Shown here: one piece after another, positions 56,501 to 62,749 of the stretch
Layout: each line of letters opens with the position of its first letter
Numbering within the stretch: position 1 is the stretch's first letter
Origin: Pseudoflavonifractor capillosus
GTDB lineage: Bacteria; Bacillota; Clostridia; Oscillospirales; Oscillospiraceae
Length of the DNA stretch: 64,000 nucleotides
Reading direction: 5' to 3'
NCBI RefSeq assembly: GCF_016902575.1
Contig: NZ_JACSNZ010000007.1
Span: 21,908 to 85,907, forward strand
Notes under the pieces: model-generated
Database searches by the model: none
What the model was told of the DNA's origin: nothing
Seen by the model: the letters and a program-made list of their open reading frames with translations, nothing else
Made by a program: the position numbers and the translations under genes

Positions 56501-57038
56501 TGTCCATCTGGGTGAACACATGGTACAAGGTGGTCAGGCCGTAGAATGCAGCGTCGGTGTCACGGCCCAACACAGTGATGACCCCGTCCCGGTTGTCCAG
56601 CACATAGGAGTCGGTCTTGTTGAACAGATTCTCGGTGGTGGTCTCACCCAGGTTTTCGTCGGCATAAGTATCTACATACTCACTGGAACCCTCGATACCC
56701 ACCAGAATGTTGGTCTTGCCGCTGACAATTTCGCCGCCAGTGGTATAGCTGTCAATGCCCTTGAGCTCCAGCACCTCACCCAGTCGGTTCTTGGTGTACT
56801 GGTCAATGCCGCTTTCGAACACGACGTTGACCTGGGTTTTGACGATATACTCGTCGCCGCCGTAGTCCATGACATGGGGATTGGGATAGATCTCATATCC
56901 GGTGTCCCCACTGCCCTCGGCCTGAGCCTGGAACGGGGCCAACGTCACACAGCCCGCGCCCATCACCACAGCCAAGGCGGCCGCAGTCAGTCTCCGCCCA
57001 AGATGGTCGGGGCTGACTCGTTTGTTTTGCCGTCTCAT
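50553..57038 (-). CDS. Cell-surface GH84 beta-N-acetylglucosaminidase with discoidin and FIVAR-like repeats
   Basis: 2161 residues. Signal peptide 1-40 (cut after AQA); NagJ-like N-terminal domain (45-190); GH84 catalytic barrel from GFIEGYYGNPW (198-208) with the catalytic Asp pair in LADDAGV (313-314). Then several F5/8-type discoidin (CBM32-like) domains to about 1400, a long Ala-rich run of FIVAR-like helical repeats, a Pro/Glu/Asp spacer, a beta domain, and a C-terminal VPPTGD motif, hydrophobic helix and KSKKKA tail. That end looks like a sortase signal with VPPTG in place of LPXTG. It probably trims GlcNAc from mucin or hyaluronan-type glycans outside the cell. AAGGAGG precedes ATG 57038. 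Confidence 0.92.
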   Translation of the reverse strand: MRRQNKRVSPDHLGRRLTAAALAVVMGAGCVTLAPFQAQAEGSGDTGYEIYPNPHVMDYGGDEYIVKTQVNVVFESGIDQYTKNRLGEVLELKGIDSYTTGGEIVSGKTNILVGIEGSSEYVDTYADENLGETTTENLFNKTDSYVLDNRDGVITVLGRDTDAAFYGLTTLYHVFTQMDSYTIQEFHVEDWADVASRGFIEGYYGNPWSTQDRVNLMTWGGYYKLNSYFYAPKDDPKHNAKWRELYTEEELETKIKPLADAGNASKCKFVFALHPFMYNGINASNYDDSLEVLKKKFEQTMEYGVRQIAVLADDAGVPGGNNEAGWGVYTRLMEDLTNWVSSEEMQEKYQGLKVVIPFCPNDYMGNGNSSQLQYLGKNMPETVPLVVTGGKVWGEVSQNFTANFKNGVGRGPYMWINWPCTDNSKQHLIMGGYDDFLQVGVNPANIQGIVLNPMQQSEPSKVAIFGNACYSWNIWESEAEADAAWDASFACVDHNTVIPNAASDALRELSKHMINQNMDSRVRVLQESVELKPILNSFKEKLTAGTVTVDDVNTVMAEFVKLQQAAQTYRAKAGNTDVMDQIVYWLDCWDDTTEAAIAYLNGVKAVLAGDTNAILQYNTQGKTAFDRSKTHGFPYVGTTQYAEVGVQHIVPFINTLATYVSQYAETAMDPSKVIANFITNRTDTPTGDVANIFDGSDSTGMTFKTPNAIAEGEYVGLLYNKVIDVNNIRITMQGQADHFEHSKLQYTTNGKEWVDIELREGENQFNVPRNQPFEISLKEDALPRDFQAMGVRLITTRANSGACWLDLREFQINAQDSEPEVTEGTYSTNRDRMNGTAWDVLNDGANGGASASEVWLSVASGADRDGLPAGSYIQYTLTEPMKLTGVTFAQGGSAAGDVITDGSIQYLDDEGNWQTIAEVNGDKVQTFDFSDEDITTTAVRVQNDAFKKIWWRVGEFNVEFSADTSSKPIEYDVIRTELWAVKGGNESNLYDGDDTSYVYYDPDGNGNPNNVNGDDFMVDQFLGYDLGKVAELASIHLVVGNSAKVTDKIVKYTIETSLTGEDGSWTAVPDYESYTGHTDAVDTLNIKLSEPIQARYIRVRNLERCGAWGYFSEFTVTEVPTGSKENLYTNVETNILSNKEDGQVSLTSGSATLDTNDYVGVDLGNIKAVTSVTISALPQGVELQTSMNGVTWTDYRPATDARYVRAVATADAVTLNLTQFVVNFEFIGEKAVESNFAIQDTSSDMRNNGTVKNVFDGDLSTLGMITGTQDVDKTITFDLGQTIHFSSLRYYIVETQLNYPRHVKFEVSANGEDWTEVLVIGDGDFENEWDNSVAKDMQDKTLYHDSKNPGYMYAEATGLDVDGRYIRVTPLSTYSHRWLGFSEIQINGGEYISPESNRDIVSTVVEEAGKIPSNALDGNYTTTYKPSEANDSFTYRISEPTGLTSVRLVQLGAVSNATVTARYVGEDTNVDMGTLSQAINEFILPAGKTLESITVTWTDTIPEIAEITTSTQPVASVDKDALKDALGQTQDTSTWTDNSKAAYEAAKKEAQAIAGNAYASQTMVDAALAALKNAIANKVIKATNVEGLQALVDNKVSNDDGFYTAVSYNAYTSAVSSLETALKDKGNLSQTQADELKSAVESAKAALVYSTTSRELAELAVEGYAALKAKNYTVDSYAAVTAAKDAIDTLAAKDKAAATNAERVNPAEFVKAKTDYENAVDALVNVADLNAELDKADEVNAELYTEDSYNAYVAAVDAGKALLQSGTQQAVDAAVAEIQAKYDALELKDGISLKNVIDQARALKGENYTTDSYAALMDVVAEAEKSGDNSYIIKIQDAMKALVNVEALKAQMAAAEAVDGEKYTTSSYKYLADLMAQVDALLKSGTQGQVDSMTTTLDSAIRALVARATGVDEYRDGITLKAADGYTAESYAAYKQAYDALMAADAADLTPEEFAQLKAAFEQAELALKVVEPVDPEEPGDNDKPEGNVVVDNQSGVQIVVGNADQVFAGNTVITVESVTEGKIFDIVKQALKDLVSDMKNTAILEITATLNGKPVQPNGTVQVTFQIPDHLSVDHLKLFYVAEDGTREEIPITVHKEGRTVTANLKHFSTYVLANVVVDEDGGKVPPTGDTSDLMSYVLVAAVCAAGIAALMFFKSKKKA

Positions 57039-57483
57039 TTTGCTTCCTCCTTATGGTATTTTGGATGGTTGGTGCACTGCTCCCTCTCAATAGAAAAGCC
57101 AGATCGCCAGGAGTATATATTCATATTCTTCTGGTCAACCTGGTTTTGCCCATGCGGTAACAATCCATCCTATCCAATTGTAGTATGATGTTACCATAAT
57201 TTATTGGTAAAAGTAAACGTCTGATCCTTATTTTTTCTCATTTTCTATGTGCACCCTTCTCATCAAACTTTCGTATGGAAAAGTATGTTTCTAATTTTTT
57301 CTTTTTCGCCCATAATTGTCCGTGTTTTTAGTAAAATAATAAGTTCCACTTCATTCCACATTTTTGCCTTTCAGCGTGTTTTCGGCATTTTGCACAATTC
57401 ACCAGAAAATTCAGGGAGGCGCACCCCATACACTGGCCACGCCTCCCTGGATCAATGTCTGGGGGAGTTTTTCTCCTATGTCT
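57039..57483. other. Intergenic stretch before the GH84 gene
   Basis: 445 AT-rich bases without a credible gene. It holds the ribosome site of the GH84 gene, no convincing consensus promoter (TTGACC-15-TATACT on the minus strand is the best), and an inverted repeat CAGGGAGGCG/CGCCTCCCTG (57412-57449) that may end spoVAC transcription. Confidence 0.5.
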
Positions 57484-57918
57484 TTACAAAATCAGCATGA
57501 GATAACAGCCATACACCACGCTGGCAAACACACCATAGGCCAGCACCGGTCCCGCCACCGTAAAGATCTTGGCTCCCGTCCCGGTGATGCGCCCTTCACT
57601 CTGAAACTCCAGAGCCGGAGATACCATGGCGTTGGAAAAACCTGTAATGGGTACCAAGGTGCCTGCCCCCGCCTTGCGGGCAATGTCGTCAAACACACCC
57701 AAAGCGGTGAGCAGCGCCGCCACAAACACCAGGGTCAGAGATACCAAAGGCAAGGCGTTTTCTCCCGCTCCCCAGCTTTCATACAGGGTGCTCAGCCCCT
57801 GCCCCGCAGCGCAAATGCCGCCCCCCACCAGAAAAGCCCAGACCAGATTCTTTCCCATGGGCGACGGCTTAGCCATGGCCGCCACATACTGCTGATATTC
57901 CTCGTTGCTCATATTCAT
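57484..57918 (-). CDS. spoVAC: Stage V sporulation protein AC
   Basis: 144-residue membrane protein of the SpoVA channel that moves dipicolinic acid into the spore. Hallmarks: KPSPMGKNLVWAFLVGGGIC near the N-terminus, LGVFDDIARKAGAGTLVPITGFSN and ALEFQSEGRITGTGAKIF, with four to five helices. AGGTGA precedes ATG 57918. The usual partners spoVAD and spoVAE do not follow; the next gene is the unrelated GH84 enzyme, so this is either a lone copy or a paralogue. Confidence 0.9.
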   Translation of the reverse strand: MNMSNEEYQQYVAAMAKPSPMGKNLVWAFLVGGGICAAGQGLSTLYESWGAGENALPLVSLTLVFVAALLTALGVFDDIARKAGAGTLVPITGFSNAMVSPALEFQSEGRITGTGAKIFTVAGPVLAYGVFASVVYGCYLMLIL

Positions 57919-57965
57919 CCAACTTCACCTCATGGGTCAGTATGCCCGGATTTTCCCCTTTTACC

Positions 57966-58008
57966 ACAAACAGGGCAGATGGAATCACGCACCATCTGCC
58001 CTGTTTGT
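57966..58008 (-). terminator. Strong hairpin after hemW
   Basis: Seventeen perfect base pairs (ACAAACAGGGCAGATGG and complement) around a nine-base loop, between hemW and spoVAC; the T-run is weak, so termination may be partial. Confidence 0.75.
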
Positions 58009-59204
58009 CAGTTTTCTTCCCTTTGTTTACGAATGCGTTCCAGAGTGCCACCTAAAGTCGCATTCTCCTGCAGCTCCAGAAGCTGGCCAATGAGTTGATT
58101 GGATAACAAAAAGCCCTCCGGGGTAAACTGCCATCGGCGTCCTCGCCGCCGAGCCCAGCCCTTTTGCTCAAACTCGCACATCTTCGCCTCAATGGGATCG
58201 AAGTTCATCATGTACTCCCGACGATACTCCCACTCGTCGATGCCATGGACGGTACGCAGGCGAAGCATCAGGTACTCACTGCCCCGCTCCCGGCGGGTGA
58301 TCTGCTCCGACTCATCCACCACTTCATCTCCGCTGAGCATTCCCTGGATGTATGTTTCCAAATCCGAGACGAAGGAAAAACGCCGACCGCCAAAGTCCGA
58401 GTGAGCCGCTGCCCCCAGTCCCATATAGGGTCGCCCCATCCAGTACTTCAAATTGTGGCGGGACATGTACCCTTGTTTGGAGAAATTAGAGATTTCATAC
58501 TGCTGGTACCCAGCCTGGGCCAGCCGCTCCACCGTCCACAGATACAAAGCTGCCTGCTGATCCTCATCAGGCAGCTGCTCTCCCCGGGCTACCCGCTGAG
58601 CCAGAGGTGTCCCCTCTTCCACCGTCAGCCCGTAGCAAGACAGATGCTCCGGTGACAGCGAGATGGCCTTTTCCACCGTCTCATGCCAACTCTCCTCCGT
58701 CTGCCCCGGCAGACCATAGATGAGATCCAAGTTCAAATTGCGGATCTTCGCACTCCGCACTGCCGTCACCGCATCCACGACCTGCTGGTAGGTGTGGGGC
58801 CGATGGATGGAACGAAGCTCCTCATCACTGCCCGACTGCATCCCCATGGAAATCCGGTTCACCCCCGCTCGGCGCAGGCGGCGCAGCATTTTTTCATCCA
58901 CGCTGTCCGGATTGGCCTCCAGCGTCACCTCTACGTCTTTCGTCATGGAAAAATGCCTTTTTACCGTGCGAAGCAGCTCCAGAAGCCGCTTTTCTCCATA
59001 CCAGGTAGGTGTACCGCCCCCAATGTACAGGCTGTCCACCGGGTAATTTCGTGCCACCACACCACTCTCCACTACATGGCACAGGAGGGCTTTCTGATAG
59101 TCATCCATCCGATCTTCTCTGCCCGCCAGCGAATAGAAGTCACAATAATCACACTTACTGCGGCAAAACGGAATGTGCAGATACAGTCCCAGGCACTCTC
59201 CCAT
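58008..59204 (-). CDS. hemW: HemW-type radical SAM protein
   Basis: 398 residues with the radical SAM triad C-RSK-C-DY-C right after LYLHIPF, SLYIGGGTPTW, SMGMQSGSDEELRSIHR and DLIYGLPGQTEESW. HemW-type proteins bind heme and act as heme chaperones; true HemN coproporphyrinogen oxidases have an extra N-terminal Cys and extension missing here. Own promoter; ATG 59204 behind GGGAGGAG. Confidence 0.92.
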   Translation of the reverse strand: MGECLGLYLHIPFCRSKCDYCDFYSLAGREDRMDDYQKALLCHVVESGVVARNYPVDSLYIGGGTPTWYGEKRLLELLRTVKRHFSMTKDVEVTLEANPDSVDEKMLRRLRRAGVNRISMGMQSGSDEELRSIHRPHTYQQVVDAVTAVRSAKIRNLNLDLIYGLPGQTEESWHETVEKAISLSPEHLSCYGLTVEEGTPLAQRVARGEQLPDEDQQAALYLWTVERLAQAGYQQYEISNFSKQGYMSRHNLKYWMGRPYMGLGAAAHSDFGGRRFSFVSDLETYIQGMLSGDEVVDESEQITRRERGSEYLMLRLRTVHGIDEWEYRREYMMNFDPIEAKMCEFEQKGWARRRGRRWQFTPEGFLLSNQLIGQLLELQENATLGGTLERIRKQREEN

Positions 59205-59240
59205 AGTCTCTCCTCCCGCTCACGCTTTACTCAATTTTTA

Positions 59241-59269
59241 ATAATACCACATTTGTCTATCATATTCAA
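59241..59269 (-). promoter_or_regulatory. Promoter of hemW
   Basis: Minus strand TTGAAT (59264-59269), 17-base spacer, TATTAT (59241-59246). Confidence 0.75.
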
Positions 59270-59317
59270 TGTCGGTTCCTTATCTAATTATTAAAATTAC
59301 ATTTAGTGATTTCGGTA

Positions 59318-59346
59318 TTGATATAACGGCATCTACGTGATATAAT
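59318..59346 (+). promoter_or_regulatory. Promoter of the hemolysin III-family gene
   Basis: TTGATA (59318-59323), 17-base spacer ending in extended TGA, TATAAT (59341-59346), 27 bases before the start. Confidence 0.82.
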
Positions 59347-59372
59347 TAGATTCCAGAAAGGATGGTGTCACT

Positions 59373-60101
59373 ATGGAACACGCACTCACACCTGACCCCT
59401 TCGAGGCTCTACCCCGTCCCCGCAGACGCCCCCAGGAACACGGCCGCACACCCTTTGATGGGCTGCGCCCCTGGTCTGCCATCACCCACGGGATCGGTGC
59501 TGCTCTGGCCATTCTTGGTACGGTTTTGCTGCTGGCAAAGGCTGTGGCTGTCGGCGCAGATGTCTGGAAAATCGTCTCTTTCTCCATCTATGGGGTGTCC
59601 ATGATCGGGCTATATACCGCTTCTACCCTCTATCACAGTGTGCACACCACGGCAGCCAAACGCATTGCCCTGCGGAAATATGACCACGCATCCATCTATT
59701 TCTTAATCGCCGGCACCTACACACCCGTATGTCTCACCGCCCTGCGGGGGCCTTGGGGATGGTCCATGTTCGCCATCATCTGGGCGCTGGCCATTGCCGG
59801 ACTGGTGATGACTCTGGTATGGATCAACTGCCCCCGGTGGCTTACCTCTACGGTGTATATCGCCATGGGGTGGCTGGCGGTAATTGCCATCTATCCTCTC
59901 TACCTCACCTTAGGAGTGTCCGGAGTGCTGTGGTTGCTATCCGGCGGCATTCTCTATACCATTGGCGGAGTGCTCTATGCCTTGAAGTGGCCTGCCCGAG
60001 ACAACCCTCGCTTTGGATGTCACGAAATCTTCCACGTGTTTATCGTGCTGGGTTCTGTGGCACATTTCATGATGGTATACCGGGTACTGCTTCCTCTTTG
60101 A
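59373..60101 (+). CDS. Hemolysin III/PAQR-family membrane protein
   Basis: 242 residues, seven membrane helices after a polar N-terminus of about 30 residues. The family's metal-site motifs are present: STLYHSVH (first His), YDHASIYFLIAGTYTP, and the C-terminal HEIFHVF with two His. Often called hemolysin III or TrhA; physiological role in bacteria is membrane energetics or lipid related and not settled. Confidence 0.93.
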   Translation: MEHALTPDPFEALPRPRRRPQEHGRTPFDGLRPWSAITHGIGAALAILGTVLLLAKAVAVGADVWKIVSFSIYGVSMIGLYTASTLYHSVHTTAAKRIALRKYDHASIYFLIAGTYTPVCLTALRGPWGWSMFAIIWALAIAGLVMTLVWINCPRWLTSTVYIAMGWLAVIAIYPLYLTLGVSGVLWLLSGGILYTIGGVLYALKWPARDNPRFGCHEIFHVFIVLGSVAHFMMVYRVLLPL

Positions 60102-60102
60102 T

Positions 60103-60141
60103 AAAAAACAGGCCTTTTCCACAGGAAAAGGCCTGTTTTTT
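60103..60141. terminator. Bidirectional terminator
   Basis: AAAAAACAGGCCTTTTCC and complement around a three-base loop, between convergent genes. Confidence 0.95.
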
Positions 60142-61309
60142 ATCCTTCAGCCAGTTGCTCCATGATCCACACGGCACTGCCGCCGGTAAGGGTCTCTCCC
60201 TCTCGCAGATCTTGGAACCCCATCTCGTTCCAGAACCGGTGACCGGCCTCATTTTCCTTCAAACAACCCAGGCGCAGGCTGTCCATCCCTGCATCCGCAG
60301 CAGCAGCAGGTAAAGCCCGGGCCACTGTGCGGCCAATGCCCTGGCGGTGCAGCCCGGCATCCACCATGAAGAAGCCAATCCACAAAGTGCGCTCCCGGGG
60401 GTAACCCTCCACCAAGTCCAGCACACCCACCAACGTGTCGTCCTGCCACAGGCCCACGTAGTGCTTTTGCTCTTGGGTGCACCGGGGCGGAAGGGCGGAC
60501 ATATCCTCCCGAATGCTGCGCAGAGTAGGCATCTCCTGTCCCTGCATGGCATAATATGAAGTGTTGCTCTCCATCAAAGCCAGAACAGCGGCCTCGTCGT
60601 CCCATGTCACTTGGCGAATCTGGAACTGGGGCAGGCGGCTGCACAGAGCCTCCAACACAGGCACGTCGGGCAGAGCCACCTTGGTGCCCACGCAACGGTT
60701 GATATGAGCGCCCAAATTGTGGAATTTCTCCTCATAGTCGGTCATGATGCCGCAGATGCCGTGTTCATGGAGGTTGCGGGTCACTTCAGAGAGTTCAAAG
60801 CCCGCCTTGGGAAACTGGAACAGAGACCACTCGAACAAATCCCGGTTGTCCGACTTGAAGTGGATCTGTCCGCCGTCCCGCAACACCTGACGGTAACCGC
60901 GCAGGAAGTTCTCGTGGGTCAGACGGCGGCGGGAGTGCTTCACTGAGGGCCATGGGTCGCAGAAATTGATGTAGAGCAAGTCCACTTCATCAGGTGCAAA
61001 GTAGTCGCTGAGGCAGGCGGCGTCACCGTCAATGAAAAACACGTTGTGCAGTCCTTTCTCCCGGCACCGTTCCATGGCAATCACCATGGCATCGGGTACC
61101 CGCTCTACCGCTACATACAGATCCTCCGGGTGGGCCGCAGCTGTTTCAGCCGTAAACCGTCCCTTGCCGCACCCCAACTCCAGGCGCAGCCCCTGGACCT
61201 GTGGCATAAGCTCCCGCCACTTCCCCCGCTGGGCAGCAGGATCTTTGATCCACAAGTCCGCACAGGACTCCATACGGGACTCCAAATTCTTCTTTTTTCG
61301 CATTCGCAT
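60140..61309 (-). CDS. trmB: tRNA (guanine-N7)-methyltransferase fused to a GNAT acetyltransferase
   Basis: 389 residues. The N-terminal half (1-220) is TrmB: LELGCGKGRFTAETA (SAM loop), YVAVERVPDAMVIA, INFCDPWPSVKHSRRRLT and the late TDYEEKFHNLG; it forms m7G46 in tRNA. The C-terminal half (about 225-389) is a GNAT domain with IRQVTWDDEAAVLALM, the acetyl-CoA loop GLHRQGIGRTVARAL and NEAGHRFWNEMGF. Normal TrmB is about 215 residues, so this is a real in-frame fusion. Start ATG 61309 (ATG 61303 possible) behind GAGGTGAG. Confidence 0.9.
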   Translation of the reverse strand: MRMRKKKNLESRMESCADLWIKDPAAQRGKWRELMPQVQGLRLELGCGKGRFTAETAAAHPEDLYVAVERVPDAMVIAMERCREKGLHNVFFIDGDAACLSDYFAPDEVDLLYINFCDPWPSVKHSRRRLTHENFLRGYRQVLRDGGQIHFKSDNRDLFEWSLFQFPKAGFELSEVTRNLHEHGICGIMTDYEEKFHNLGAHINRCVGTKVALPDVPVLEALCSRLPQFQIRQVTWDDEAAVLALMESNTSYYAMQGQEMPTLRSIREDMSALPPRCTQEQKHYVGLWQDDTLVGVLDLVEGYPRERTLWIGFFMVDAGLHRQGIGRTVARALPAAAADAGMDSLRLGCLKENEAGHRFWNEMGFQDLREGETLTGGSAVWIMEQLAEG

Positions 61310-61363
61310 TGAACTCACCTCGTACCATTTCAAACAAAGTTGAAGAAATCATATCATAAACTC

Positions 61364-61392
61364 TTGCCAAGGGCAAGAAAATCCGCTATAAT
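61364..61392 (+). promoter_or_regulatory. Promoter of the tRNA-Pro locus
   Basis: TTGCCA (61364-61369), 17-base spacer, TATAAT (61387-61392), 78 bases before the truncated tRNA copy and 260 before the intact gene. Confidence 0.8.
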
Positions 61393-61476
61393 ACAAGTCT
61401 ACACAAGCACAAAATGTCCGTGGTGTAGTACATCTTCTTTGGGAGATGGTGCCCAGGCCACCTCACAACTTCATAT

Positions 61477-61516
61477 CCGGGTGTAGCGCAGTTGGTAGCG
61501 CGCCTGCTTTGGGAGC
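61477..61516 (+). pseudogene. 5' half of a tRNA-Pro, truncated in the anticodon stem
   Basis: Identical to the first 40 bases of the intact tRNA-Pro downstream, including D arm and UGG anticodon, then diverges at the 3' side of the anticodon stem. The identity also covers ten bases of upstream flank, giving an exact 50-bp direct repeat (61467-61516 and 61649-61698). No 3' half can be found. Confidence 0.88.
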
Positions 61517-61658
61517 GCGCGGGCTTCATCCATGAGGGATAAAGCGCAACCCCGCAACCCGCTGGGACACTACCAGAAGCGGGAACCATTTCCGCCAAAG
61601 CCATTGGTCAAAAAACGACCTTGACCACATGTTTGACCACAATTGGAAAACTTCATAT

Positions 61659-61734
61659 CCGGGTGTAGCGCAGTTGGTAGCGCGCCTGCTTTGGGAGCAG
61701 GATGTCGGGAGTTCGAGTCTCTCCACTCGGACCA
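61659..61734 (+). tRNA. tRNA-Pro(UGG)
   Basis: 76-base cloverleaf: acceptor CCGGGTG/CACTCGG with one G-U pair, D stem GCGC/GCGC, anticodon stem CCTGC/GCAGG with loop TTTGGGA (anticodon TGG), T stem GGGAG/CTCTC with loop TTCGAGT, discriminator A and encoded CCA. Confidence 0.96.
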
Positions 61735-61744
61735 TTTTGGTCAG

Positions 61745-61770
61745 AAAAACCGCCTGAATGGGCGGTTTTT
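61745..61770 (+). terminator. Terminator of tRNA-Pro
   Basis: AAAAACCGCC/GGCGGTTTTT stem, five- to six-base loop and T-rich tail; it also suits the convergent XRE gene. Confidence 0.9.
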
Positions 61771-61804
61771 CTTCTTTTTATAAAACTTCTTGATGCGAAA
61801 TAGT

Positions 61805-62026
61805 CTATTTCACATCATACGGCTTACTGTTGTTGGTCCGCCCCAGGATATAATCGGTGGACACCTTGTAGTAGTCCGCCAATTTCAGAAGGTGAATCAC
61901 CGGAATCGTCTGAAATCCACGCTCGTAGCGAGAATACACCGTTTGGCTGATTCCCAAGATTTCCGCCACATCCTCCTGCCGCAGATCCCTGTCCTCCCGC
62001 AAATCTCTCAGTCGTTGAAATAACAT
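61805..62026 (-). CDS. XRE-family helix-turn-helix regulator
   Basis: 73 residues from MLFQRLRDLREDRDLRQEDV; a Cro/C1-type fold with QEDVAEILGISQTVYSRYERG as the helix-turn-helix and PVIHLLKLADYYKVSTDYILG after it, the usual single-domain repressor. Start ATG 62026 follows GGTGGG. It diverges from a conserved small gene across a spacer with repeated TGATACTA-like motifs, so autoregulation is likely. Confidence 0.9.
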   Translation of the reverse strand: MLFQRLRDLREDRDLRQEDVAEILGISQTVYSRYERGFQTIPVIHLLKLADYYKVSTDYILGRTNNSKPYDVK

Positions 62027-62042
62027 ACTGCCCACCGCCTTT

Positions 62043-62088
62043 AGTACTGATTGATACTATTGACGATACCGCAAATTTTCATTACAAT
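62043..62088 (+). promoter_or_regulatory. Promoter and likely XRE operator of the divergent 83-residue gene
   Basis: TTGACG (62060-62065), 17-base spacer, TACAAT (62083-62088). AGTACTGAT-TGATACTAT (62043-62060) abuts the -35; TTGATACTAT from it recurs exactly at 63837-63846 in another promoter. Confidence 0.6.
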
Positions 62089-62127
62089 GTTGTTTGTAGA
62101 ACTAATAAGTACTAAGGTGGCGATTGC

Positions 62128-62379
62128 ATGGAGCTGTATCAAGAAATCCTTTGTCATGTCTTTGCAAACGAAAAAATTCAGGTTTCCTTCCCTAATCTCA
62201 TCAACACAGACGTAACAAAGATTGTGGAGTTGGAATGCTATAAGGCCCTGGCTAAAATCAAAGCCATCCTGGATGACGACGCATTGGCAGACAGCGAATG
62301 CTTTCAGCAAATCGAGGAGATTGTCTGTGCCTTTGAGGCACTGGGTTCCAACGGCGGCAGCCGGCATGATTTTGGATGA
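62128..62379 (+). CDS. Conserved small protein of unknown function
   Basis: 83 residues: MELYQEILCHVFANEKIQV, then IVELECYKALAKIKAILDDD and CFQQIEEIVCAFEALGSNG, ending GSRHDFG. Mostly helical and acidic. I recognise the type as recurring in Oscillospirales, often beside XRE regulators and mobile DNA, but no function is known to me. It is divergent from the XRE gene, with its own promoter. Confidence 0.72.
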   Translation: MELYQEILCHVFANEKIQVSFPNLINTDVTKIVELECYKALAKIKAILDDDALADSECFQQIEEIVCAFEALGSNGGSRHDFG

Positions 62380-62606
62380 TTCAGCGGGCGGTTATCTTTG
62401 ATTATAGCGTGTGAAAAACTGATACACCCAAAATCTGGGGTCAATCGCATTTGTCAGAAGAGTCTTTCTCAGGTACAATGGTAGCAAAATGCGTGCTGCA
62501 TTGTTTCGTTGGACGGAACACAGAGGCGGATCAAACTCAAACAGTCGAGGAGGCCAAAACTGGGTGAAATTTTTGAAACAAAACACGCTCCACGCTTTCC
62601 AGTATC
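62380..62606. other. Intergenic stretch with an unassigned promoter
   Basis: No credible gene. TTGTCA (62451-62456), 17-base spacer and TACAAT (62474-62479) form a good promoter that points at nothing recognised; the frame from 62489 lacks a ribosome site. It may drive a small RNA or be left from a decayed gene. Confidence 0.45.
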
Positions 62607-62635
62607 TTGCTCATCACCTCACTCCATGCTATAAT
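62607..62635 (+). promoter_or_regulatory. Promoter of structured RNA copy 1
   Basis: TTGCTC (62607-62612), 17-base spacer ending in TGC, TATAAT (62630-62635); the predicted start is the first base of the RNA stem at 62641. Confidence 0.82.
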
Positions 62636-62640
62636 TTATT

Positions 62641-62714
62641 AGAACCATTCCGCCGAAGATCTCTGGGTCCTATGTGTAAGCCCCTAGACCGACGAAGCAG
62701 AATGGTTCTTGTCT
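62641..62714 (+). ncRNA. Structured small RNA, copy 1
   Basis: The 5' end AGAACCATTC pairs perfectly with GAATGGTTCT (62700-62709); the stem extends to 13 pairs with one mismatch. Inside are GAAG (62656-62659) facing GACGAAGC, then a second helix TCT/AGA plus GGG/CCC around a 12-base loop. Copy 2 (63654-63728) keeps the same layout with sequence changes that preserve pairing (here TCT/AGA, there CTC/GAG). It ends 36-41 bases before the ATG of the 288-residue gene, with a weak U-tract, so it may be a free RNA, a leader, or both. No known family was recognised. Confidence 0.65.
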
Positions 62715-62749
62715 TTCACATGCAAACAAGCTAAGAAAGGATATTGGCT

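Noticed and set aside
50514..57188. Uninterrupted 2224-codon frame antisense to the GH84 gene
   Set aside because: No ribosome site, product is a Val/Gly/His-rich translation of the complementary strand of a GC-rich gene with obvious domains on the minus strand. It is a codon-usage artefact.
61386..61735. Short minus-strand frames over the tRNA-Pro copies
   Set aside because: Their C-terminal halves are translated tRNA sequence, a common annotation error.
62489..62734. 81-codon plus-strand frame after the lone promoter
   Set aside because: No ribosome site, and it runs through the promoter and stem of RNA copy 1.
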